DNA of 63,509 nucleotides from contig JALGVI010000034.1 in the NCBI GenBank assembly GCA_029838215.1, forward strand, positions 1-63,509, given 5' to 3'. The translations under genes and the position numbers were made by a program. Position 1 is the stretch's first letter. Each line of letters begins with the position of its first letter. This DNA comes from Candidatus Helarchaeota archaeon (GTDB taxonomy: Archaea > Asgardarchaeota > Lokiarchaeia > Helarchaeales > RDOG01). Of this stretch, positions 18,485 through 26,963 are shown piece by piece. Below the pieces are notes generated by a model, which was not told where the DNA came from, made no database searches, and worked only from the letters and a program-made list of their open reading frames with translations.

Positions 18485-19146
18485 ATTTTTTCTAATTTTT
18501 CTTTTAAAATGTTCAACACGTCATGGAAGTCGTCAGAGATAATGATGTTCGGGATTTTTTTAAGTCGTTTTGATTTACTTCGATAGGCGACGGCGATTTG
18601 AGCGAGCTTGAGCATGCAATAATCGTTTTCCGAATCACCAATCGCAAGTATACGAGAATTGGGGATGTTATTTTCCTCTGCAAATTCTTTCACGACGGTA
18701 AATTTACAGATGGAGTGACATTTACAATCCTTAGTCTTGGCCCAATTAAGTGGCATGGTAATCTTTCCGGTAATGATTCCGTTTTTGACTTCAAGCACGT
18801 TTCCAAACACGCGTTTTATGCCTATTCTCTTCGCCAGATCCTCAGCAAGAAACGTGTAGCTGTTTGTAACGATTGATACGATAAATTTTTTCTGGTTCAG
18901 GTAATTAATCAATTCTTCAATTCCATTGCTCAATGGTATCTTTCGAAAGATTTCGAGGATCCTACTTGCTTGAAAACCCTTGAAGAAAGTAGCGATTCGT
19001 TCGCTCTTTTCTGATTCATTTAAATCTTTATACTTAGTGTCGATTTCAGCCAGTTTTTCTTCGAACTTTAGTGTTCGTGCTAGAACGTCTATGGTACGGT
19101 CTTTTAGGATTGTCCCATCCATGTCAATTGCCGCCAGCCAGCTCAT
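18481..19146 (-). CDS. HAD phosphatase, SerB-like; possible glucosyl-3-phosphoglycerate phosphatase
   Basis: 221 residues. HAD motif I is AIDMDGTIL with D8 nucleophile and D10 acid/base; motif II is VTNSYT near residue 95; motif III lysine is in the KTKDC region near 138; motif IV is AIGDSENDYCML near 168-178. A helical C1 cap sits between motifs I and II, as in phosphoserine phosphatases. A cluster CKCHSIC near residue 142 is unusual. It lies 1 bp from a glycosyltransferase in the same direction and overlaps the phosphorylase stop by 4 bp. In a locus with a GT81 synthase, the natural substrate may be glucosyl-3-phosphoglycerate; SerB activity is the alternative. Confidence 0.75.
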   Translation of the reverse strand: MSWLAAIDMDGTILKDRTIDVLARTLKFEEKLAEIDTKYKDLNESEKSERIATFFKGFQASRILEIFRKIPLSNGIEELINYLNQKKFIVSIVTNSYTFLAEDLAKRIGIKRVFGNVLEVKNGIITGKITMPLNWAKTKDCKCHSICKFTVVKEFAEENNIPNSRILAIGDSENDYCMLKLAQIAVAYRSKSKRLKKIPNIIISDDFHDVLNILKEKLEKI

Positions 19147-20283
19147 TCAGATGTTCTCCTTTCGGAAATATTTTTCATATATTTTGATTGTATTATCGAC
19201 AGTTTTGTCCCACGTGAATAATCTTTCAACTCTTTTCCGTCCTTCCATGCCCATCTTTCGGGCTATTTTTTCGTCTTGCAATAGATAGATTAGAGCTTCT
19301 GCCATTTTTTCGTGATTTCGTGGTGGTACTAATATGCCTGTTTTTCCATCCTTGATGACTTCGGGAATGGCACAATGCTTGAATGCGACGACGGGCACGC
19401 CTGATGAATTGGCTTCTGCAGGAGTTAATCCAAACCCTTCCCACATGCTTGGATAGCAAAACACGTCAGGAGCTGCATATAATTGAGGCACCTCATCATC
19501 AGGGACAAAACCCGTGAAAACCATTGCTTTTGCAATACCCAACCTCGTGATCATGTCTTTTAAGTTGAGCACGTCTTCGCGAGCCGATCCCGCAATGACG
19601 AATTTGACGTTTGGAACTTCCTTGAGGACTTTAGGCACCGCATTCATGAGATATTGAATGCCCTTGTAGGGGGCAAGACGTCCCAAGAACAACACGACCT
19701 TGTGTCCTTCCAGATTGTATTTTTCTCGGACAATATCTCCTGAATTGTTGGGATTGAACCGGTCAAGGTCGATGCCATTATATACCGTTGTCACCTTTTC
19801 TTCAGGGACACCATAGTCCTTGATCAATTCTTCACGCAAGTAATTACTGACGGGCATGAAGTGGTCAACACCCATTCTCACGTGTAGAAAGTGTCCGATT
19901 CTGTGGTCTATCATCTTCAAGCGTTTTTTTGCGCTTCGAAATTGGGAAATTGGTGCAAAACCGTGATAAGTAGAGACGTGAGGTTTCCTTCTGAATGCCC
20001 TTGCAACATTCCCCGTAAAAATCCCCGGGTGGTATTGAGTATGGATGATATCAAATTCTTTTAAAATGAGACCCGCTTTTAGTCCGAATGTAACTCCGCG
20101 AAAAACAGGAATGCGATCATATAACACGGGAATTTTACGGGAAAACGGGATTGGATCAAATATTTCCCGTGAAAAGATGTTCACGACGTGTCCCCGTTTA
20201 CGCAACCTTTTAGAAACTTCATTTATAACGCGAACTTGTCCAGATCCTTTGAGCAGGGTGGTACGAATGATGGCTATTTTCAT
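19147..20283 (-). CDS. GT4-family glycosyltransferase
   Basis: 378 residues with the GT-B fold. The N-terminal half has the glycine-rich acceptor loop LLKGSGQVRVI and VSTYHGFAP. The C-terminal half has the nucleotide-sugar site GRLAPYKGIQYL near residue 195 and the EX7E motif EGFGLTPAE near 285. Typical donors are UDP- or GDP-sugars and typical acceptors are lipids or polyols, as in archaeal phosphatidylinositol mannosyltransferase-like enzymes. It starts at ATG 20283 and is directly followed by the HAD phosphatase, so they are one transcript. Substrate is unknown; inositol phospholipid or a solute is possible given Ino1 and GT81 genes nearby. Confidence 0.85.
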   Translation of the reverse strand: MKIAIIRTTLLKGSGQVRVINEVSKRLRKRGHVVNIFSREIFDPIPFSRKIPVLYDRIPVFRGVTFGLKAGLILKEFDIIHTQYHPGIFTGNVARAFRRKPHVSTYHGFAPISQFRSAKKRLKMIDHRIGHFLHVRMGVDHFMPVSNYLREELIKDYGVPEEKVTTVYNGIDLDRFNPNNSGDIVREKYNLEGHKVVLFLGRLAPYKGIQYLMNAVPKVLKEVPNVKFVIAGSAREDVLNLKDMITRLGIAKAMVFTGFVPDDEVPQLYAAPDVFCYPSMWEGFGLTPAEANSSGVPVVAFKHCAIPEVIKDGKTGILVPPRNHEKMAEALIYLLQDEKIARKMGMEGRKRVERLFTWDKTVDNTIKIYEKYFRKENI

Positions 20284-20483
20284 GAAAATACACGCGAAAT
20301 CGATAATGGTTTTAATATGATTTCTTTTGTTCCGAAGATCAATTTTCTTCCTAAATTTTTGCTTTCATGTCTTGTAAAAGCAAATCGATTTTATTCATTT
20401 AATGAGTTCGACTTAATTAAATTAATTTTTTTAATGATGAACTTGTCATTTTAATAAAATGAATTTACTTCGGTGCTCTTCCT

Positions 20484-20906
20484 TTGAAACTCAATGAAGT
20501 TAGTGTTGATGACGCCTCTTTTTGTTCACCGGACACGCCCGTTGCTGATATCGTGAAGATATTACGTAAGAAGTTCATACGGGCAGTATTTGTTGGAGAT
20601 CCGGAGAACATATTAGGGATCGTTTCAGATCAGATTATTTTTAAAAATATTAGTGAAGGTAAGGATTTGGTCAAGATGAAGGCAAAAGATATAATGCGCT
20701 TTGATTGCCAAATGCTTGATATCAATGCATCCATCGAGGAAGCTTATCGAAAAAGTGCCAAGAATCCTTGTAGAGTCTATGCGGTTAAGAGAGAAGGAAA
20801 AGTCATTGGCGAGATTTCAAAGAAACGAATTGCTCTTCTTTATAATGATATAAAGAAAAATGAGATATTTGATTTAGAAAAGCGAATAAAAAGCATTAAA
20901 ATGTGA
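20484..20906 (+). CDS. Two-CBS-domain protein
   Basis: 140 residues, starting at TTG 20484; a TATA-like TTTTAATAAAA at about 20448-20458 lies some 30 bp upstream, so the message is nearly leaderless. Two CBS motifs are present: residues about 5-60 (VSVDDASFCSPDTPVADIVK) and 65-125 (KAKDIMRFDCQMLDINASIE). CBS pairs bind AMP, ATP or SAM and regulate partner enzymes. Here the protein stands alone and its stop overlaps the frame of the next glycosyltransferase, so an energy-sensing role for the downstream sugar genes is plausible but unproven. Confidence 0.8.
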   Translation: MKLNEVSVDDASFCSPDTPVADIVKILRKKFIRAVFVGDPENILGIVSDQIIFKNISEGKDLVKMKAKDIMRFDCQMLDINASIEEAYRKSAKNPCRVYAVKREGKVIGEISKKRIALLYNDIKKNEIFDLEKRIKSIKM

Positions 20907-20917
20907 AGGTTGACCAC

Positions 20918-22285
20918 ATGAGGGTTGCGTTCATTCACTACACGGCACCAGATTCGGAACAGGGAGGAGTCGAAACCGTCATTGGGCGGCAAGCGAAGTT
21001 CTTGCTGAAGTATGGCGTGAGAGTTACGTTTATCTTTGGAAAGGGAGGAGGATTAGATCCAAAAATTACGGAGATACAGATTCCGGAATTACACAGCACG
21101 CACCCGGAAATTCGTCCGCTTCAAACATTGCTCTATAGTAAGAAAACAAAAGATGAAGAATTCAGGAAAAAATTTGATGAAGTCAAGAATATAATAAAGG
21201 AAAAAATCAAGCAAGCACTTGCAGAAATTGATATTTGCATCGTTCACAACATGTCCACCATGCCTTTTAATTTTCCGGCAACGATAGCCATAAACGAGTT
21301 GACGGAAGAATTAAAACATATTGGATTCGTTTATTGGCTCCATGATTCCGTAGTCTTACGTGAGCAATGGCAGTCTTACTTGAATATTTGGCCCTATACG
21401 GAATTACATTATAAGTCAGATAGAATTCACTTCGTTACGATTACGAGATACCGGGAGAGGCAGTTTTCAACATTGCCCGACAAGTTCAGGATTAGCAACA
21501 TTAGAATCATTCCTAACGGTATTAATGTTGAAGATTACTTGAAGTTAGATGAAACGACATTATTGCTTAAGAAAAAAGTTGTTGACGTGTTTTGGGAAGA
21601 TTTGGTATTATTGATGCCCATTAGAATTACCCCACGCAAGAACATTGAATTGGGAATCCGTGTTTTAGCAGAGCTCAAGAAGTTCTTCGTAAATATATGC
21701 TGTAACGGGAAGGATTCATGTTCGGTTGTCGAGAGTGTTGATCGTGCACATGTAAAACTGTTAATTACAGGGCCACCCGATAATCAAGCTGTCGTAGAAG
21801 GACAGAATTATATTGAGTATTTGCGGCAATTAGCCGAGGATTTAGGGGTGAAGGAAGACATTTACCTGTTACATGAATTTATTTCATTTAATCGGGAGTA
21901 TAGAGACGGCAAAATCTATAAGTTCAGTGTTGCAGATGCCTATGCCTTGGCAGACATCGTTCTCATAACGTCGATAGAAGAGGGCTTTGGATTGCCGCTC
22001 GTAGAAGCGGCTGCAGCTCGTAAGCCGATTTTTTGTTCCCGCATCCCACCTTTTCAAGAGATTCTAAGAGAAGGAATCGATGGACACATGTTTGATTTGG
22101 CTGATCCACCCACGAACATTGCATACCGAATTTATAAGTTTTATTTAGACAACGTCGTGGAACATGGTTTCACGCGTGTATTGGAATTATATTCTTGGAA
22201 AGAAATTCTTGAAACCAAGTTTTTGGCATTGTTAAATTCTATTATTTACAATGGAAATGGAAACAAGAGCAATAATAAGAAATGA
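20918..22285 (+). CDS. GT4-family glycosyltransferase, second in the locus
   Basis: About 455 residues from ATG 20918, which has GAAGGT 7 bp upstream; a GTG at 20903 overlaps the CBS stop and is less likely. It is a GT-B enzyme: N-terminal GGVETVIGRQAKFLLKYG, central PNGINVEDYL, donor site PIRITPRKNIELGIRVL near residue 230, and EX7E-type EEGFGLPLVEAA near residue 355. An insertion with CC-N-KDSC lies near 255. It is longer than average for the family. It is translationally close to the CBS gene and precedes the GalT-like gene. Sucrose-phosphate-synthase-like or solute-forming activity is possible; substrate not determined. Confidence 0.82.
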   Translation: MRVAFIHYTAPDSEQGGVETVIGRQAKFLLKYGVRVTFIFGKGGGLDPKITEIQIPELHSTHPEIRPLQTLLYSKKTKDEEFRKKFDEVKNIIKEKIKQALAEIDICIVHNMSTMPFNFPATIAINELTEELKHIGFVYWLHDSVVLREQWQSYLNIWPYTELHYKSDRIHFVTITRYRERQFSTLPDKFRISNIRIIPNGINVEDYLKLDETTLLLKKKVVDVFWEDLVLLMPIRITPRKNIELGIRVLAELKKFFVNICCNGKDSCSVVESVDRAHVKLLITGPPDNQAVVEGQNYIEYLRQLAEDLGVKEDIYLLHEFISFNREYRDGKIYKFSVADAYALADIVLITSIEEGFGLPLVEAAAARKPIFCSRIPPFQEILREGIDGHMFDLADPPTNIAYRIYKFYLDNVVEHGFTRVLELYSWKEILETKFLALLNSIIYNGNGNKSNNKK

Positions 22286-22397
22286 TCTCGAAATAGAATC
22301 GTGTTTCATTCTCTTTTAATCAGCTAATGAAATCTTGCAATGAAATAGATGAGACTTAAAGGAGGCGTGGTTTATTTCAATAGAGTATAAAAAAATC

Positions 22398-23414
22398 GTG
22401 AGAAAGATTCGACAGGAATTACCCGAAGCCCTAAAAAAAATTGGAAAGGAAGAATATGAATTTGAGATGAGATTACACCCGTTAATACGTTGGCATTGGG
22501 CTTCTTTATCTAGAGCCAGAGGTGATTACAAGCCTTACAAGATAGACGAAAATATAATTGAAGATTTGCTCACGCCTCGCGTTCACTATTTTACGGATCC
22601 GGAAAATAATACGCCAAAAGATCCAAATTATGGGCGTCTGTCGCGTAATGAAGCAGCACTCTTTCCCAACTTATTCTCTTGGAACAAGATTGCGGTCTGC
22701 AAGATCACGGAGAAGGAATCGATACCGATAAATGAATTCACGTCAGAACAATTTTTTGATGCATTCATTCTTTCCCAAGAATTTTTTGAAAAGGAGGCAA
22801 CGCTCGAAATAGATTTCTATCCAACTATCAACATGAATTATTTAAGACCGGCAGGATCGTCTGTTTGTCATCCACATTTACAGGTCCTCACGATTCCAGA
22901 GGCACCGCCCCCATTATTAAGCCAAGTGTTCTTTTTCGGCGATATCTACAAGAAGAATAACGATTCCAATTTCTTTACGGATTATATTTTTTTAGAGAAG
23001 AAAAATGAAGAAAGATGGATTGGGATGACGGGCGAAGGAGAACACGAAGTGGCGTGGATGACTTCATTCAGTCCACTTGCAGGGAGAGATGAAGTGATGT
23101 TCATCGTTGAGAGTGAGGCTGCTTTTCCCTTATCGGAAAGGATTTGGCGTGGCATTGCAGATGGTTTCATAAAGATCTTGAACGGATACCATGAGATGGG
23201 AGTCAGGTCATTCAACATGGCGATGTTTTCAGATCGCTGGAAATCCATCGAGCACACGGACAAATTTAGAATTTTCGGATTAATTTGGTCCCGCCCATTG
23301 AGAAATCTCGATTCGTCAGACATGGGATTTGCCGAGATTGCTTATAAAATAGCGAACATACAAAATCCGCCAGAAAAAGTTGCAGAAGTCTTGCGAAAGA
23401 CTTGGGAAAAATAA
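22398..23414 (+). CDS. GalT-like HIT-superfamily nucleotidyltransferase or phosphorylase
   Basis: 338 residues. SVCHPHLQV near residue 158 is the HxHxQ/HPHxQ active-site motif of galactose-1-phosphate uridylyltransferase and Ap4A phosphorylase relatives, with the second histidine as nucleophile. NYLRPAGSSVCHPH matches the N-G-SxxHPH context of GalT. The expected upstream zinc cysteines are not obvious. It probably swaps sugar 1-phosphates with nucleotides, linking glucose 1-phosphate from the phosphorylase to NDP-glucose for the transferases. Start problem: GTG 22398 has no ribosome site, while AGGAGG at 22360-22365 sits 8 bp before an in-frame ATT (22374). Confidence 0.75.
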   Translation: MRKIRQELPEALKKIGKEEYEFEMRLHPLIRWHWASLSRARGDYKPYKIDENIIEDLLTPRVHYFTDPENNTPKDPNYGRLSRNEAALFPNLFSWNKIAVCKITEKESIPINEFTSEQFFDAFILSQEFFEKEATLEIDFYPTINMNYLRPAGSSVCHPHLQVLTIPEAPPPLLSQVFFFGDIYKKNNDSNFFTDYIFLEKKNEERWIGMTGEGEHEVAWMTSFSPLAGRDEVMFIVESEAAFPLSERIWRGIADGFIKILNGYHEMGVRSFNMAMFSDRWKSIEHTDKFRIFGLIWSRPLRNLDSSDMGFAEIAYKIANIQNPPEKVAEVLRKTWEK

Positions 23415-23418
23415 AAAA

Positions 23419-24849
23419 TTAGCGGAACGTATAGCCTTTTTCAAGGCATCTCGTCCACGTGCTTTGTGTTGCGCGACGGGAAAGCATTCGGCGAACGAAC
23501 TCGTAGTTTTTTGTCTGTTCTCTCAAGAAATTCCAAGAAGGCAAATAAGTTGTTGTCACGGGTGAATTTTTGAAGTCTTTTGGAAAGCTTGCAAGTATGT
23601 TCTTGAATTCCTGCAGAACTTTAAAGTCGCTTTCGGAATCGTGAGTTAATTTAACCTGCATTTCACTTTCAGCATTTTGAGCTTGAGCTTTAAAATGCTC
23701 TTCGTTATCTCGAATGACTTTTTTAGCAATGCGTTCATATTCTTCAAGAAATTCTGGTTGGCTGAAAATCTCAGAAAGTGCCGAAGGAATATATCTCCTT
23801 ATTGCAGTCATTATTTGGAAGACCATTGTGTTGAGTGCTGAAGAAGATTGACCGATGTGATAGAAGTCTTCGAAATCTATGTTTGCAATTGCTGTTGGAC
23901 CATATAAGTCAAAAACTTGGAATAGTGAGCTCATTTCTATGGCATAATTGTTAGGGAATTCGAGTTTTTCGAGGAGTGTTCGACAGGCGGAAAATTCTCC
24001 AGACAGTGGATATTTGATGGTGTTTAGCCCTTCATAGACACCATAGCTTTTCGTCAAGAGCTCGATTATTGGACGGGCGAATAGACGTGTTGTACGTCCG
24101 CCATAAATCAATCTTTCACCATCAGCAAGACTCGAAACAGTTAATCGATTGTAATATGCCTTCGTCATTTTGATTGTCGGTTCATTCGTGACTTCATTCC
24201 ACGAATAAATGATCGGATGAGACAACCCGGTTATGAATTCTCGCTTGAAGTTGATGATATCCGAATCAACGAACGTGATGATGTCACCATGACATATGGG
24301 AATGGAAAGCCATAACCCCGTTCCTTTTCCAGATAACGTGCGTATGCTTCCGATATAAGTAACGAAACCGGCTTGTGCCAGTATTTTTTCGATATTGCGA
24401 TCGAATTGATGGACAACCTTAAAACAAAATGGATATATACCTCTCTTGGCTTTTTCATTTTCAATTTTAAATTTCCTGAGCAGGTGGACTTGTTCTCTAA
24501 ACAGTTCCAGTTCCTCATATGCGATTTCAACCACATTTCTCAAAATGGTGTAATCTATATCGCCATGTTCATCTTGTGTTGCATCCATGATAAGAATTTC
24601 ATCGATGTAACCGGCATCTACGAGATGTCCACACTCCGAAAGAACCTTATGAAGGGCGTCATGTTCAATTTCCAACTCCGATCTAGAAGCAATATCCATC
24701 TTCGTGGGAATTACTACAGATATAGAAATTGGAGATCTAAGACCACCTTCATCAACAATTAAAGTTTTTAATTTATCCGCAATGCAATTTTCTGTATCAA
24801 ATGTTTTATATGACCCTAAATCCATTACTTTTTTTTCTACACTTGTCAT
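23419..24849 (-). CDS. gpgS: GT81 glucosyl-3-phosphoglycerate synthase-like glycosyltransferase
   Basis: 476 residues with a GT-A fold. Recognisable elements are SVVIPTKMD, LSGKGTGLWLSI, metal-binding GDIITFVDSDI, YGGRTTRLFARPIIELL, YPLSGEFSACRTLLEKLEFP and YAIEMSSLFQVFDLYG. These match the order and spacing in glucosyl-3-phosphoglycerate synthases (mycobacterial and archaeal GpgS). The reaction joins glucose from an NDP-glucose to 3-phosphoglycerate, the first step to glucosylglycerate, an osmolyte and a precursor of methylglucose polysaccharides. An N-terminal extension of about 40 residues and a C-terminal helical tail of 90 are extra. It ends 5 bp from the GalT-like gene, convergently. 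Mannosyl-3-phosphoglycerate synthase is the main alternative. Confidence 0.8.
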   Translation of the reverse strand: MTSVEKKVMDLGSYKTFDTENCIADKLKTLIVDEGGLRSPISISVVIPTKMDIASRSELEIEHDALHKVLSECGHLVDAGYIDEILIMDATQDEHGDIDYTILRNVVEIAYEELELFREQVHLLRKFKIENEKAKRGIYPFCFKVVHQFDRNIEKILAQAGFVTYIGSIRTLSGKGTGLWLSIPICHGDIITFVDSDIINFKREFITGLSHPIIYSWNEVTNEPTIKMTKAYYNRLTVSSLADGERLIYGGRTTRLFARPIIELLTKSYGVYEGLNTIKYPLSGEFSACRTLLEKLEFPNNYAIEMSSLFQVFDLYGPTAIANIDFEDFYHIGQSSSALNTMVFQIMTAIRRYIPSALSEIFSQPEFLEEYERIAKKVIRDNEEHFKAQAQNAESEMQVKLTHDSESDFKVLQEFKNILASFPKDFKNSPVTTTYLPSWNFLREQTKNYEFVRRMLSRRATQSTWTRCLEKGYTFR

Positions 24850-25182
24850 AACTAATTCTTCTCTTTTTAAATTAGTTTATTTGAATTGGATGGCAAACGA
24901 CTGTCATCGACCTGAAAAAGAGTGATTCCTACATCTACAATCCTTACAAATCCATTCTTCTAAAATATTATAGAAGCCGATTTATTTATAGATTTCGTTA
25001 TCTTTATAAGCAAAACGAATTTGGCTTGGCAATTTGGTAATGCAAAATTACCATTACAAGATTTCAATTCATTTTGATGAAGTGTCATATTTTTGTAAAC
25101 AGGACGTGAAGATTCTCAGGGATCGTTCTTCAATCCAGAATTAACGGTGCAATATCGTGTTTTTGTCGCTTTTAATGAAAGA
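24850..25182. other. Spacer between ino1 and the GT81 gene
   Basis: 333 bp without a gene. It contains TATA-like elements for the GT81 gene on the minus strand (CTTATAAAG and CTATAAATA, within 24982-25015) and a tight hairpin TGGTAAT-gcaaa-ATTACCA at 25035-25053, which could terminate ino1 or serve as an operator upstream of the GT81 promoter. Confidence 0.45.
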
Positions 25183-26250
25183 TTAGGAAAGACGTTTTCC
25201 ACTTATGAATTCGTCAATCATCAGTTGAGCCTCTTGAATCGTGACTTCCTTTGGAGGTCGCTTGAAGCAAAAGGCAGAGACGCTTTCAATGGCACCCGAC
25301 AATTTTCGATCGAGGGCAATCTTGACACCCCTAATGGCATCGATCAGGATTGCAAAAGCATTTGGTGCATCAACGGTTGATAATTGGATGTCGATTCTCA
25401 CGAGTGCATCTTTAAAATAATGTCCTAATATCCAGAAGTATGAATCACGCTTGTTCTCTAAGAAATCGACAAAGTCGGTCGAACCCGAAACAATCGGAAC
25501 ATCATGAAGGCCGGGAATCTGGCTTTTTACGGCTTCAGATTTGAATTTACGCTTGATCATCCGAGAGCGTTCGAGTGAATTTAACGATTCCATTGCACCG
25601 CCAACATCAAGACAATAGCTTTCCTTGATGTTAATGCCTCTATCCGTGAGCATCTTCAATATGGATTTATGCATGATTGTCGAGCCGATTTGATTCATGA
25701 TGTCGTCTCCGACAACAGGAATGCCCGTGTCCTTGAATTTTTTTGCCCACATTCGGTCGCTTGCGATTTCGTGAGGCGTGGCGTTTATGAAGGCACATCG
25801 TGCTTTTAATGCTTCGGAAGCATAATATTCAGTCGCTTCAATGGCTCCGGATGGGACCAAGTTTATCAGGATTTCAGCTTTTGTTTTTAGAAGCGTGTCA
25901 CAGACATCAACAGGAGATGATGGGCTTACCGTTATGACTTCTTTTGCATTTTCACTCAAGCCATCTAAGAGTTCCCCTCTTTGAACCGTGATGCCTAATT
26001 TAGGAACTTCATGGATTCTCATCACGTTATTTGGGGGTTGAAAAATTGCTGTTGATACATCCTGTCCAACCTTTTTTTCCGAAACATCAAATGCAGCCAC
26101 GATCTTGATGTCAGAAGGAAGATATCCACCAAAAGTTTCATGTATTAGCCCAAGTGTCGAAGCTCCTTCGTCCTTGTAATAGGACGTTCCCTGTACAAGA
26201 GCAGCACAACAATTTCCAACACCAGCCACGGCAATTCTAATCGGTTGCAT
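25183..26250 (-). CDS. ino1: myo-Inositol-1-phosphate synthase
   Basis: 355 residues. The NAD site AVAGVGNCCAALVQG lies at the N-terminus; SGAIEATEYYASEALKA, GDDIMNQIGSTIMHK and VSGSTDFVDFLENK are conserved blocks of the archaeal/actinobacterial short form of the enzyme. It converts glucose 6-phosphate to inositol 1-phosphate for archaeal phosphatidylinositol (archaetidylinositol) and possibly inositol solutes. I place the start at the ATG at 26250, because GAGGG lies 5 bp before it; a frame-equivalent ATG exists at 26262. Its placement beside GT4 and GT81 enzymes fits a shared glucose-phosphate economy. Confidence 0.92.
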   Translation of the reverse strand: MQPIRIAVAGVGNCCAALVQGTSYYKDEGASTLGLIHETFGGYLPSDIKIVAAFDVSEKKVGQDVSTAIFQPPNNVMRIHEVPKLGITVQRGELLDGLSENAKEVITVSPSSPVDVCDTLLKTKAEILINLVPSGAIEATEYYASEALKARCAFINATPHEIASDRMWAKKFKDTGIPVVGDDIMNQIGSTIMHKSILKMLTDRGINIKESYCLDVGGAMESLNSLERSRMIKRKFKSEAVKSQIPGLHDVPIVSGSTDFVDFLENKRDSYFWILGHYFKDALVRIDIQLSTVDAPNAFAILIDAIRGVKIALDRKLSGAIESVSAFCFKRPPKEVTIQEAQLMIDEFISGKRLS

Positions 26251-26402
26251 CAAATCCCTCATTTCTCATTTCATTTCAGGTGAAATTGAACGGGTTTTCC
26301 AAAATTTAAATAGAAAAAAGGAAAAATATTTAAGAATCTTATCATCACGAGAAATTCATCCTTGGATGGTCGGAGATTTCGTAGTAACCATAAATGAGCG
26401 AA

Positions 26403-26714
26403 TTATTGTTCCGCTCCGCATTTCGAGCAAAATTTGGACCCAGGAGTGATTTCAGCCCCACAAGTCTTGCATATATTGGATTTATCCAGTTCTTTTCCAC
26501 AGTCATTACAAAATTTGGAATCAATTGGATTTGGTTTTCCGCAATCCTTGCAAATAATTTTTGGTTCTTCTTCGGGAATTGTTCCTTCTTCAGGAATATC
26601 TTTATCTTTCTTTTCGCCATCGTCGGCTTGCCCAGTCGTGCGGCGCGCAACTCTTCGACCAGTTCTTCGTGCGGTTCGTCTTACAGCACGTCTTACTTCT
26701 CTTCGACGTCTCAT
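26403..26714 (-). CDS. Double zinc-ribbon protein with arginine-rich N-terminus
   Basis: 103 residues. Residues 1-27 are almost continuous arginine (RRRREVRRAVRRTARRTGRR), then an acidic linker (about 28-52), then two zinc ribbons: CKDCGKPNPIDSKFCNDCG and CKTCGAEITPGSKFCSKCG. The ribbons are the common DZR type that binds partners rather than DNA specifically. The basic tail should bind nucleic acid or acidic surfaces. The gene is short and standalone, upstream of ino1 on the same strand with a 150-bp gap. Role unknown; a ribosome- or chromatin-associated adaptor is a guess. Confidence 0.75.
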   Translation of the reverse strand: MRRRREVRRAVRRTARRTGRRVARRTTGQADDGEKKDKDIPEEGTIPEEEPKIICKDCGKPNPIDSKFCNDCGKELDKSNICKTCGAEITPGSKFCSKCGAEQ

Positions 26715-26884
26715 TTGTTATCTTCTCACGTGATTTTAATTAAAAAATCAAGATTCCTAATAATTCATCTTTTTCATTCCTTATAAAGGAAGGAGAAATT
26801 TTTTGAAGGATTGCATCCGTGTTTTTCAAAGAAAAAAAACATTCTTCCCCATACTCAATGAGGATTAGCTCTGACAAGGACGAA

Positions 26885-26956
26885 CGTTAAGAGTTGGACA
26901 TCTTAACGAGATGTGTTATTATAGTTACTCCGAGAAACGTTCCCTCAATGAGGGGG
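26885..26956 (+). promoter_or_regulatory. Two hairpins in the crotonase leader, one hiding the ribosome site
   Basis: A perfect 8-bp stem CGTTAAGA/TCTTAACG lies at 26885-26892 and 26901-26908 with an 8-nt loop. A second hairpin, CCCTC-aat-GAGGG (26942-26954), contains the ribosome site GAGGGGG (26950-26956), which is 7 bp from ATG 26964. Folding of the second hairpin would block translation. Confidence 0.5.
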
Positions 26957-26963
26957 ATGAGGA

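Noticed and set aside
26780..26960. Box C/D small RNA before the crotonase gene
   Set aside because: Only loose matches to boxes C and D, with no terminal stem and wrong spacing.
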